Below are positions 1 to 7,389 of a DNA stretch of 35,478 bases, piece after piece. The notes beneath the pieces are model-generated. The model did not search any database. It saw nothing but the letters and a program-made list of their open reading frames with translations, and was not told the DNA's origin. Each line of letters begins with the position of its first letter. Position 1 is the stretch's first letter. The translations under genes were made by a program, and so were the position numbers. The DNA comes from Oscillospiraceae bacterium. Lineage in GTDB: Bacteria > Bacillota > Clostridia > Oscillospirales > Oscillospiraceae. The stretch is taken from the NCBI GenBank assembly GCA_017521485.1, contig JAFXCL010000047.1, forward strand, positions 1 through 35,478. Reading direction: 5' to 3'.

Positions 1-107
1 CGTCCGCCAGCCCGTTTACGGGTCGCAAGTAGAACAATGCAGTTGGCGGGCTGATATTATGCGTTTACGCATCACGCAAGAAAAATAGGGCTATGCCCGC
101 ATATGAA
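1..107 (+). ncRNA. 3' part of an unidentified structured RNA
   Basis: There is no convincing reading frame here. The sequence folds into successive small hairpins: CCCG-ttta-CGGG (11-22) enclosed by CCGCCA/TGGCGG (4-9 with 43-48), ATGCG-ttta-CGCAT (59-72), and GGGC-tat-GCCC (88-98). GCGGGC (46-51) can alternatively pair with GCCCGC (95-100). A strong intrinsic terminator follows directly. This is the layout of the 3' end of a stable non-coding RNA, cut by the window edge. 6S RNA or another housekeeping RNA is possible. I see no tmRNA CCA end or T-arm and no SRP-RNA core, so I leave it unnamed. Confidence 0.45.
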
Positions 108-139
108 GAACCCCCGGTTTTACCGGGGGGTTCCTTTTT
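108..139 (+). terminator. intrinsic terminator of the 5' RNA
   Basis: GC-rich stem CCCCCGG (111-117) with CCGGGGG (123-129), extended by GAA/TTC around one bulged G, followed by five T (135-139). It separates the upstream RNA from the PBP promoter. Confidence 0.85.
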
Positions 140-196
140 ATGCAATAAAAAATATCGAAATTGTGCTATTTTAAGATATATTAATAAAAATAATAC

Positions 197-225
197 TTTC
201 GTTTTTGAATTGGGTATGCTATAAT
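197..225 (+). promoter_or_regulatory. extended -10 promoter for the PBP gene
   Basis: TATAAT at 220-225 is preceded by TGc (217-219), an extended -10 element. The -35 region at the right distance (TTTCGT, 197-202) is poor, as is usual for extended -10 promoters. The 5' leader to the ATG at 311 is about 80 nt and contains a small GGCCttcgGGTCC-like hairpin near 280, just before GGAGGG at 299-304. Confidence 0.6.
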
Positions 226-310
226 ATTATGAGCGATACTATAAAATCATATCTATTACAAGACATTTTTACCTTGCAGGCCTTCGGGTCCGCGCAATGG
301 AGGGAATATT

Positions 311-3079
311 ATGGCGAAAAAGAAGGATAAAGGAAATCAAATTCCTCGGCAAAAGTGGAATCCCCACTGGTCATTAAAAAGTGCATACGGGGTTTGGCGC
401 GTGCTGTTTGCTTCGTTTAAGATTTTTTGCGGCACAGCAGTCACAGTGCTGTTAATCGGAGTTGTTTGCGCTTTTGCCTTCGTTGGTATTTTAGGTGATT
501 ATCTGCAGGATGATATTCTGCCGCTGGCAAACATTGATTTGGATAGCTATGAATATGAGCAGAATTCCTATTTGTATTATGTGGACGCCTCCGGACAGAT
601 TCAGGAGTATCAGAAAATCTTTGCTGAGACCAGCAGTACTTGGGTCAACTATGAGGATATTCCCAAGAACCTGATCAATGCAGCAGTTGCGATTGAGGAT
701 CACCGTTTCTACGAACATCAGGGCGTTGACTGGGTCACCACGGTTAAGGCTACGGCAAGAATGTTCTTTGGAGATTCCTCTGCTGGCGGTTCCAGCATTA
801 CCCAGCAGCTGATTAAGAATCTCTTGCTTACGGAAGATGAAAGTGCAGACGATGTAACTGTGCAGCGTAAGGTGCTTGAGATATTCCGTGCGGTTCAAAT
901 GGAAAAGACCTATGATAAAGAGACGATTATGGAACTTTATCTGAACTTTATCTATATGGGTCAGGGCTGCCGCGGTGTCCGTTCTGCAGCTGCCACCTAT
1001 TTCGGAAAAGAACTGGAAATGCTTACTTTGGCAGAGTGTGCCAGCCTGATTGGTATCACCAATAACCCCTCTTTGTTTGATCCTTACAGTGATGATGTCT
1101 TTACCTACAAGGGTGAAGAGATGAACGGTATGCAGCGCAACCGCTATCGTCAGAAGCTGGTATTGGGTGCAATGCTGGAGTATGAAATGATCACACAGGA
1201 GGAATATGATGAGGCAATTGCGCAGGAAATTGTCCTGAAGAACGGCATTGACGATGTTGATCGCCTTGCAAAGTGCCCCAATCCGGAATGTGGATACAAA
1301 AACACAGTTGCGAACTTTACACCCACTGAAACGGCCTATTACTGCCCTGTATGTCACACGGAAACAGCTGTAGACAAGAGTGCATCTCAGGCAACATACA
1401 GCTGGTTTACGGATACAGTACTGGAAGATGTTGCCAAGCTGATGGCTGAACAGAACGGAATGACTTGGAATTCTGCCACAAAGGGCCTTTTGATGCAGCA
1501 GATCCAGCGGGGTGGATACCATATTTATACCACTTTGGATTTGGATGTACAGAGTCAGGTGGATGCGATCTACACGGATCTTTCCAAGATTCCCGATGCC
1601 CGCGGCGGACAGCAGCTTCAGTCTGCAATTGTCCTGATCGACAACAAAACTGGCGATATTGTTGCAATGGCCGGTGGTGTGGGTGAAAAGGAAGGTTTTG
1701 ACGATTGGAACCGAGCAACCGATGCCCAGCTTCAGTCCGGTTCTTCTATTAAGCCTCTGAGTGTTTACGCTCCTGCCTTTGAGTTGGGTACAGTTTCACC
1801 CGTTACCGTTATTAAGGACCTGCCAAATAGTTACAGCAACGGCCCTTATCCCTTGAATGATAACCGCAGCTATAGTTACTCCCGGACGATTTACAGTGGT
1901 GTTGTATCCTCTGTGAATGCCGTTGCAGCCAATACCTTGGACAAAATCGGAATCAATTACGCATTTGAGTTTGCGAAAGATAAGTTCGGGCTGTCCACAT
2001 TGGTGGAAAACTATACAAACTCCGTTGGAAAGAACTATTCCGATATTGGCATCGGACCTCTGGCGCTTGGTGCACAGACCTGGGGCGTCACAGTTCGGGA
2101 TATGGCAACTGCCTTTGCCACATTTGCCAACAAAGGTGATTATCGGGATGGACGCACCTTTACAAAGGTGTACGACAGCAACGGAAATCTGGTTTTGGAT
2201 AACACCCAGAAGAAGGTTGAACTGCTTAGCGATAAGACCGTTGACTATATGAACTATTGCCTGGTTGGCGGTGTCAGCAGCGGTACAGGTACAGAGGCAA
2301 GAATCAGCGGTATTACCACAGCCGGCAAGACCGGTACGACCGGTGACAGTAAGGATAGATGGTTCTGTGGTTATACAGGCTACTATACTGCTGCGGTTTG
2401 GTGTGGCTTTGATACCCCTGAGGTTATCTCCGGTGTGTCCGGAAACCCCTCTGCCCAGCTGTTTAAAAAGGTTATGGCACCTCTGCACAGCGGAAAGAGC
2501 GATATTTCCCTGTATAACAGTGACAAGATGGTTTCTGTCTCTGTGTGTCTGGATTGCGGTAAGCGTGCAACAGAGGCTTGCAATAACGATATCCGTGTGG
2601 GTATTGCAAGCAACTTCTCCCCGACTGCCAATGCTCGGGCTTACAGCGAGGACATCCCTGGTCAAAGCTGTACCTGCCACGTAGAAGTGGATTATTGCCT
2701 CACAGGTAAGGGCGTTGCCAATGAATACTGCCACAAGTTTGCCGGTGTAGACCCCACTGTGCAGATTACAAAGAAATCCTTGGTGAAGATGACCCAGGCT
2801 GTAATGGATGAAATCAATAAGGCAGCAAGATACAATCTGGGTGCTGCTTACCGGATGAATGAATATGTATATCTTGTGTCCGGTGACGGCAAAGACGCAT
2901 CGTTCAAGGGCTTTGATTATGATATCAACCAGGGCGTAGAAGCACCCTATATTGTGTGTACTACGCACACACAGCAAAGCTGGGAGGCCTACGAGGCTAC
3001 CATTCCCACGGAACCGAGCATACCGGCAGTTCCGGATGATGGCGCGCAGACACCGGCTGACCCGAATCATGCGCCATAA
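311..3079 (+). CDS. class A penicillin-binding protein (PBP1A-like)
   Basis: Bifunctional peptidoglycan glycosyltransferase and DD-transpeptidase, 922 aa, anchored by one N-terminal membrane helix (about residues 33-60) with its catalytic domains outside the cell. The GT51 domain shows EDHRFYEHQGVDW with catalytic E129, then GGSSITQQLIKN and the RKVLEIFRAVQMEK region. The transpeptidase shows SSIK (S478, K481), an SVN triad (SSVNAVAAN) and KTGTT (K673). Between the two domains sits a zinc-ribbon-like insertion, C322-x4-C327 and C345-x2-C348, not expected in this family. The C-terminal region carries further cysteines (C746, C749, C757 and a later Cys-rich stretch) and ends in a Pro-rich tail. 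GGAGGG at 299-304 supports the ATG at 311. The family assignment is firm; the role of the insertion is unknown. Confidence 0.95.
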   Translation: MAKKKDKGNQIPRQKWNPHWSLKSAYGVWRVLFASFKIFCGTAVTVLLIGVVCAFAFVGILGDYLQDDILPLANIDLDSYEYEQNSYLYYVDASGQIQEYQKIFAETSSTWVNYEDIPKNLINAAVAIEDHRFYEHQGVDWVTTVKATARMFFGDSSAGGSSITQQLIKNLLLTEDESADDVTVQRKVLEIFRAVQMEKTYDKETIMELYLNFIYMGQGCRGVRSAAATYFGKELEMLTLAECASLIGITNNPSLFDPYSDDVFTYKGEEMNGMQRNRYRQKLVLGAMLEYEMITQEEYDEAIAQEIVLKNGIDDVDRLAKCPNPECGYKNTVANFTPTETAYYCPVCHTETAVDKSASQATYSWFTDTVLEDVAKLMAEQNGMTWNSATKGLLMQQIQRGGYHIYTTLDLDVQSQVDAIYTDLSKIPDARGGQQLQSAIVLIDNKTGDIVAMAGGVGEKEGFDDWNRATDAQLQSGSSIKPLSVYAPAFELGTVSPVTVIKDLPNSYSNGPYPLNDNRSYSYSRTIYSGVVSSVNAVAANTLDKIGINYAFEFAKDKFGLSTLVENYTNSVGKNYSDIGIGPLALGAQTWGVTVRDMATAFATFANKGDYRDGRTFTKVYDSNGNLVLDNTQKKVELLSDKTVDYMNYCLVGGVSSGTGTEARISGITTAGKTGTTGDSKDRWFCGYTGYYTAAVWCGFDTPEVISGVSGNPSAQLFKKVMAPLHSGKSDISLYNSDKMVSVSVCLDCGKRATEACNNDIRVGIASNFSPTANARAYSEDIPGQSCTCHVEVDYCLTGKGVANEYCHKFAGVDPTVQITKKSLVKMTQAVMDEINKAARYNLGAAYRMNEYVYLVSGDGKDASFKGFDYDINQGVEAPYIVCTTHTQQSWEAYEATIPTEPSIPAVPDDGAQTPADPNHAP

Positions 3080-3108
3080 TAAACCATCGCAAAATTAAGG
3101 AGAAACAA

Positions 3109-3975
3109 ATGATCTGGATTTCAGACGAATGGAAGGAATATGAGCTGCTGGATGCTACCGACGGTGAGCGTCTGGAACGGTGGGGAAAGTACTTGCTGGT
3201 CCGTCCGGACCCCCAGGTAATCTGGAGCACACCCCACGCAGATCCCGGCTGGAAGAAATATAATGCCCGGTATGTCCGTTCGTCTACCGGCGGCGGTCAC
3301 TGGACAGACCATAATTTGCCGGATCGCTGGCAGATCCACTACAAGGACTACCTGACATTCAATGTGAAACCTATGAATTTTAAGCATACCGGTGTATTTC
3401 CGGAGCAGGCCGCCAACTGGGATTTTATCCGGGATAAGGTTGCCTCTGCCGGCAGACCGGTTCGGGTGCTGAATTTGTTCGCATACTCCGGCGGTGCGAC
3501 ATTAGCAGCGGCCGCAGGCGGTGCTGAGGTTTATCATGTGGATGCATCTAAGGGAATGGTTTCCTGGGCAAAGGAAAATGCCCAGGCATCCGGTCTTGCA
3601 GATCGCCCCATCCATTGGATCGTAGATGACTGCGGTAAGTTTATCCAGCGGGAGATCCGTCGGGGCCGCCGATATGACGGTATTATAATGGACCCGCCCA
3701 GTTACGGACGGGGGCCCAGCGGAGAGATCTGGAAAATGGAAACGAGCTTCTATCCCTTCCTGCTGGAAGTGGGGAAGCTGCTGACCGATAAACCTTTGTT
3801 TGTTATTATCAATTCCTATACCACCGGACTTGCACCCTCAGCAGTTGGCTACGCCTCCGATACGGTGTTTGCACCGATCTGCGGCGGCAGCACTGCGGTT
3901 GGAGAATTGGGTTTGCCGGTTCGGTCCACCGGACTGATGCTGCCTTGCGGTGCAGCCGGAAGATGGACACCCTGA
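3109..3975 (+). CDS. class I SAM-dependent methyltransferase (RlmI/RlmK-like family)
   Basis: 288 aa. The SAM-binding motif I is at about residues 121-147 (LNLFAYSGGATLAAAAGG, then an acidic VDAS), and the catalytic-type DPPSYGRGP begins at D195, replacing the NPPY of N6-adenine enzymes. Proteins of this class (COG1092-like) methylate rRNA bases. This one lacks the N-terminal PUA domain of RlmI and instead has a short beta-rich N-terminus. The C-terminal GELGLPV...LPCGA pattern is typical of the Gram-positive subfamily. AAGGAG precedes the ATG. It starts 29 nt after the PBP gene and ends 14 nt before ecfA1, so it is probably cotranscribed. The RNA target cannot be read from sequence. Confidence 0.85.
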   Translation: MIWISDEWKEYELLDATDGERLERWGKYLLVRPDPQVIWSTPHADPGWKKYNARYVRSSTGGGHWTDHNLPDRWQIHYKDYLTFNVKPMNFKHTGVFPEQAANWDFIRDKVASAGRPVRVLNLFAYSGGATLAAAAGGAEVYHVDASKGMVSWAKENAQASGLADRPIHWIVDDCGKFIQREIRRGRRYDGIIMDPPSYGRGPSGEIWKMETSFYPFLLEVGKLLTDKPLFVIINSYTTGLAPSAVGYASDTVFAPICGGSTAVGELGLPVRSTGLMLPCGAAGRWTP

Positions 3976-3989
3976 CGGGAGGAACAAAT

Positions 3990-4835
3990 TTGAGCACAGC
4001 GATCAATACGGAACACTTGGCATATATGTATCCGGGCGTGGATAACACGCCCGGCGTCGCCGTCTTTGAGGATCTGAATTTACAGATTCAAAAGGGCGAA
4101 TTTGTGGCGATTTTAGGCAGTAACGGCTGCGGTAAATCCACCCTTGCTAAGCATTTCAACGCTATATTATTACCCTGCGGGGGAAAGGCTTTTGTCTGCG
4201 GTATGGACACGGCAGATGCTGACCTTTTGATAAAAATCCGCAGAACAGTGGGTATGGTTTTCCAGAATCCGGACAACCAGATCGTCTCCAATGTGGTGGA
4301 GGAGGATGTGGCGTTCGGCCCAGAAAATCTGGGCGTTGCTGCACCTATGATCCGCCTTCGTGTGGACAAGGCACTTAAGCAGGTAGGAATGTACGAATTT
4401 CGGGAGCATGCACCCCATCTTTTGTCCGGCGGACAAAAGCAGCGGATCGCCATTGCAGGTGTGATTGCAATGGAGCCGGAATGTATTGTACTGGACGAGC
4501 CTACTGCAATGCTTGACCCTAGGGGTAGGCGGGAGGTTATGCAGACCGTCCGTCAGCTGAATGAACAAAATGGCATTACAGTAATCTTGATTACACACCA
4601 TATGGATGAAGCAGCACAGGCGCAGCGTGTTATCGTTCTGGATAAGGGGAATATCGCGCTGGACGGCACGCCCCAGCAGGTGTTTTCTCAGGTTGAAAAG
4701 CTGCACGAAATGGGACTGGCTGCACCGGAGACCGTTGAATTGTGCTGGGAGCTGAACAAAGAAGGTTTTGAACTTCCCTTGGAAAAGCTAACTACTGAAG
4801 AATGTGCGCAGACACTTTTTGAGGCGCTTAAGTAA
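3990..4835 (+). CDS. ecfA1: ECF transporter ATPase A1 (EcfA1/CbiO-type)
   Basis: ATP-hydrolysing subunit of the energy-coupling factor module that powers vitamin or metal uptake with interchangeable S components. From the TTG at 3990 it is 281 aa. Walker A GSNGCGKST begins at about residue 43, the Q-loop region is MVFQNPDNQIV, and the signature LSGGQKQR and Walker B with DEPTAMLDP are present. I chose TTG 3990 because GGGAGGA (3977-3983) lies 6 nt upstream and the protein then begins at the normal place; the upstream in-frame ATG at 3945 lies inside the methyltransferase gene. It pairs with ecfA2 and ecfT immediately downstream. Confidence 0.93.
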   Translation: MSTAINTEHLAYMYPGVDNTPGVAVFEDLNLQIQKGEFVAILGSNGCGKSTLAKHFNAILLPCGGKAFVCGMDTADADLLIKIRRTVGMVFQNPDNQIVSNVVEEDVAFGPENLGVAAPMIRLRVDKALKQVGMYEFREHAPHLLSGGQKQRIAIAGVIAMEPECIVLDEPTAMLDPRGRREVMQTVRQLNEQNGITVILITHHMDEAAQAQRVIVLDKGNIALDGTPQQVFSQVEKLHEMGLAAPETVELCWELNKEGFELPLEKLTTEECAQTLFEALK

Positions 4836-4869
4836 CCTTTAAGAGGTCTGACCCACTGGAGGAATCAAA

Positions 4870-5733
4870 TTGGCACCTATTTTACAGGTTAAGGACTTAC
4901 AACATATATATAGCATCGGAACGCCCTTTGAGCATACTGCGCTGGACTGCATTTCTTTTTCCGTGGAAAAGGGCGAGTATATCGGTGTGATCGGTCACAC
5001 CGGTTCCGGAAAGTCTACCCTGATGCAGCATCTAAACGGACTATTGAAGCCTACCGCCGGCACTGTCTTACTGGACGGTAAGGACATCTGGTCCGATAAA
5101 GCCTTTACACGTCAATGCCGTTTCCGGGTAGGACTGGTGTTCCAGTACCCGGAGTATCAGCTTTTTGAAGAAACGGTGTATAAGGACATTGCTTTTGGCC
5201 CGAAGAATATGGGCTTAGCAGCAGAAGAGATCGACCGCCGTGTGCGACAGGCTGCAGGCTTTGTGGGAATTACTGAAGAGCAGCTCCAGTCGTCACCTTT
5301 TGACCTGTCCGGCGGACAGAAGCGTCGGGTCGCCATTGCCGGCGTGATCGCTATGGAGCCTGAAGTTCTGATTTTGGACGAACCTACTGCTGGTTTGGAT
5401 CCGGAGGGCAGGGAAGAGATCCTTGCAAATATTGAAAGCTACCGTAAGGCGCAAAATGCCACCATTATGATGGTTACCCATTCTATGTCCGACGTGGCAA
5501 GAATGGCACAGCGTCTACTGGTTTTCAGCAACGGTGAGCTTATGATGGACGGAACACCGAAGGAAGTGTTCTCCAGAGCGCAGGAACTGTTGGATATGGG
5601 ACTGGATATTCCGGAGGTCACCCGGGTGTTTCTCCGGCTTCATGAACTGGGCTTGCCTGTAGAGCCGGTTTATACAATGGAGCAGGCTGTGGAAGCACTC
5701 AAAGGCCTGAAGGAGGGGAATGCCTATGCTTAA
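4870..5733 (+). CDS. ecfA2: ECF transporter ATPase A2 (EcfA2)
   Basis: Second ATPase of the ECF module, 287 aa. Walker A GHTGSGKST begins at about residue 42. It has VGLVFQYPEYQLFEETV, an A2-type Q-loop, then LSGGQKRR and DEPTAGLDPEGR. It heterodimerises with EcfA1 and docks on EcfT. It also uses a TTG start (4870), supported by GGAGGA at 4858-4863 with 6-nt spacing. Its 3' end overlaps the start of ecfT by a few nucleotides, which suggests translational coupling. Confidence 0.94.
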   Translation: MAPILQVKDLQHIYSIGTPFEHTALDCISFSVEKGEYIGVIGHTGSGKSTLMQHLNGLLKPTAGTVLLDGKDIWSDKAFTRQCRFRVGLVFQYPEYQLFEETVYKDIAFGPKNMGLAAEEIDRRVRQAAGFVGITEEQLQSSPFDLSGGQKRRVAIAGVIAMEPEVLILDEPTAGLDPEGREEILANIESYRKAQNATIMMVTHSMSDVARMAQRLLVFSNGELMMDGTPKEVFSRAQELLDMGLDIPEVTRVFLRLHELGLPVEPVYTMEQAVEALKGLKEGNAYA

Positions 5734-6532
5734 GGATATTACCCTCGGTCAGTATTTCCCGGGAAATTCGCCTATTCATCGCTTGGACCCCAGGACCAAG
5801 CTGATTATGCTCATCGTGTATATTGTTGCACTGTTTTCAGCTGGTGGATGGATCTCCTACGGCTTGATGCTGGCTTTTTTAGCGATGGCGATCAAGGTGT
5901 CCCAAGTCCCCCTGAAAGCCATTGTCAGAGGAATGAAGCCTCTGGTGCTGATTCTGATCTTCACCGGTATTCTTAACCTGTTTTTTACCACCGGTGAAAC
6001 GGTTTTGGTAAGCTTTTGGAAGATCACCATTACTTTAGAGGGCGCAGTTCGTGCTTTCTTTATGGTGACCCGGATATTGATGATGATCTCCGGCACATTC
6101 CTGCTGACCTATACCACATCTCCCATTATGCTTACCGATGGATTGGAATCCTTGATGAACCCTATGAAAAAGATTCGTTTTCCCGTCCACGAGCTGGCAA
6201 TGATGATGTGCATTGCCCTGCGGTTTATTCCCACACTCATTGAGGAAACGGATAAAATTATGTCTGCCCAAAAGGCAAGAGGTGCGGACTTGGAATCTGG
6301 AAATCTTTTCCAGCGGGTAAAGGCTTTGGTTCCTATTCTAGTACCCTTGTTTATCAGTGCATTCCGCAGAGCGGACGAGCTGGCGACGGCTATGGAATGC
6401 CGGTGCTATCAAGGTGGAGACGGCAGAACCAAAATGAAGCTTTTGCGCTATAAGCGGCCGGATTATTATGCATTCGCAGTGGGCGTGCTGCTGATAGGTG
6501 CAGTGGTGCTTTTGCGAAATTTCGGCCTGTGA
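5726..6532 (+). CDS. ecfT: ECF transporter transmembrane coupling protein EcfT
   Basis: Integral membrane subunit that couples the EcfA1A2 ATPases to substrate-binding S proteins. From the ATG at 5726 it is 268 aa: an N-terminal IHRLDPRTKL motif, several hydrophobic helices, then the cytoplasmic coupling motifs AQKARGADLESGN and AMECRCYQGG, the latter an AMEARG-type motif. The ATG at 5720 lies only 3 nt from AGGAGG (5711-5716), whereas 5726 has a 9-nt spacing, so I prefer 5726. No S-component gene is adjacent, as expected for a group II module shared by several S proteins. Confidence 0.94.
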   Translation: MLKDITLGQYFPGNSPIHRLDPRTKLIMLIVYIVALFSAGGWISYGLMLAFLAMAIKVSQVPLKAIVRGMKPLVLILIFTGILNLFFTTGETVLVSFWKITITLEGAVRAFFMVTRILMMISGTFLLTYTTSPIMLTDGLESLMNPMKKIRFPVHELAMMMCIALRFIPTLIEETDKIMSAQKARGADLESGNLFQRVKALVPILVPLFISAFRRADELATAMECRCYQGGDGRTKMKLLRYKRPDYYAFAVGVLLIGAVVLLRNFGL

Positions 6533-6539
6533 GGTAAGT

Positions 6540-7313
6540 ATGCGAAACATTGCTTTGATTTTAACCTATGAGGGCACAGCCTATCATGGCTGGCAGGCAC
6601 AGAAGAATCTTGCAACTGTCCAGCAGACCCTTGAAAAAGCCATTAAAATGGTGGTAGGGCATACTGTCCATGTGACTGGCTGTGGCCGTACCGATGCAGG
6701 TGTCCATGCCCGTTGCTATGTGGCGAATTTCCGCACAGAGTCTACCATTCCGGCAGAGCGCCTGCCCTATGCCCTGAATACCCATTTGCCTGTGGATATT
6801 GCGGTGACAAAGGCGTTTGATGTCCATGAGGGATTTAATGCCATTGGCTCTTGTGTGCGGAAGGAGTATACCTATACCATTTATAACTCCCGGCTTCGTG
6901 ACCCCTTCTATGTGAATCGGGCTTGGTTTTATCCTAAGCATCTGGACGAGAAGATCATGCAGAGGGCGGCAGACCAGTTTGTGGGGACCCACGATTTTGC
7001 CGCGGTGCGCAGTTTGGGAACAGAAGTAAAATCTACGGTGCGAACTGTATATTATTATAAAGTGGAGCGCCGGGGAGACATTATTGAGTTGAAGGTCTGT
7101 GCCAACGGATTTTTGTATAATATGGCCCGGGCGATGGCAGGCACAGTGATCTACGCTGCAGAAGGGAAGATCGCGCCCGAGCAGATCGGTGCGCTCTTGG
7201 AGTCCGGAAACCGGACGGCTGCCGGTCCGACGGTACCTGCAGGCGGTCTGTATATGACCCACCTTTGGTATGACGATGGAGTAGAGAAGTTCGAGTGCAG
7301 CGAAAATTCATAA
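6540..7313 (+). CDS. truA: tRNA pseudouridine(38-40) synthase TruA
   Basis: Isomerises uridines 38-40 in the tRNA anticodon stem-loop. 257 aa from the ATG at 6540. The catalytic aspartate D52 lies in GCGRTDAGVHA, and FLYNMARAMAGT and a C-terminal GLYMTHLWY region are family features. GAGG at 6531-6534 supports this start. The gene begins 7 nt after ecfT. The ecfA1-ecfA2-ecfT-truA order is conserved in Firmicutes, usually downstream of the ribosomal protein cluster ending in rplQ; here the module follows a PBP and a methyltransferase instead. Confidence 0.95.
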   Translation: MRNIALILTYEGTAYHGWQAQKNLATVQQTLEKAIKMVVGHTVHVTGCGRTDAGVHARCYVANFRTESTIPAERLPYALNTHLPVDIAVTKAFDVHEGFNAIGSCVRKEYTYTIYNSRLRDPFYVNRAWFYPKHLDEKIMQRAADQFVGTHDFAAVRSLGTEVKSTVRTVYYYKVERRGDIIELKVCANGFLYNMARAMAGTVIYAAEGKIAPEQIGALLESGNRTAAGPTVPAGGLYMTHLWYDDGVEKFECSENS

Positions 7314-7389
7314 ATTGTTTTTCCTTTTGGGGATAATCTGTGATAAAGTATGCAGCAGTGGAAGATCCCCATGAAACGGAGTGAGATAT

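Noticed and set aside
1-107. Possible tmRNA, tracrRNA or CRISPR repeat because of the repeated CGTTTACG
   Set aside because: There is no tmRNA CCA/T-arm, no cas gene and no regular repeat-spacer spacing; the two copies simply form two hairpin loops.
1796-3070. Long antisense frame of 424 codons opposite the PBP gene
   Set aside because: It lies wholly within a well-supported gene, its translation is Cys/His/Ile-rich without domain patterns, and no ribosome binding site precedes it; a codon-bias shadow.
7315-7347. Candidate promoter before the clpE-like gene (TTGTTT with GATAAT or GATAAA)
   Set aside because: Neither combination gives an acceptable spacer, so I do not list it, although a promoter may exist here.
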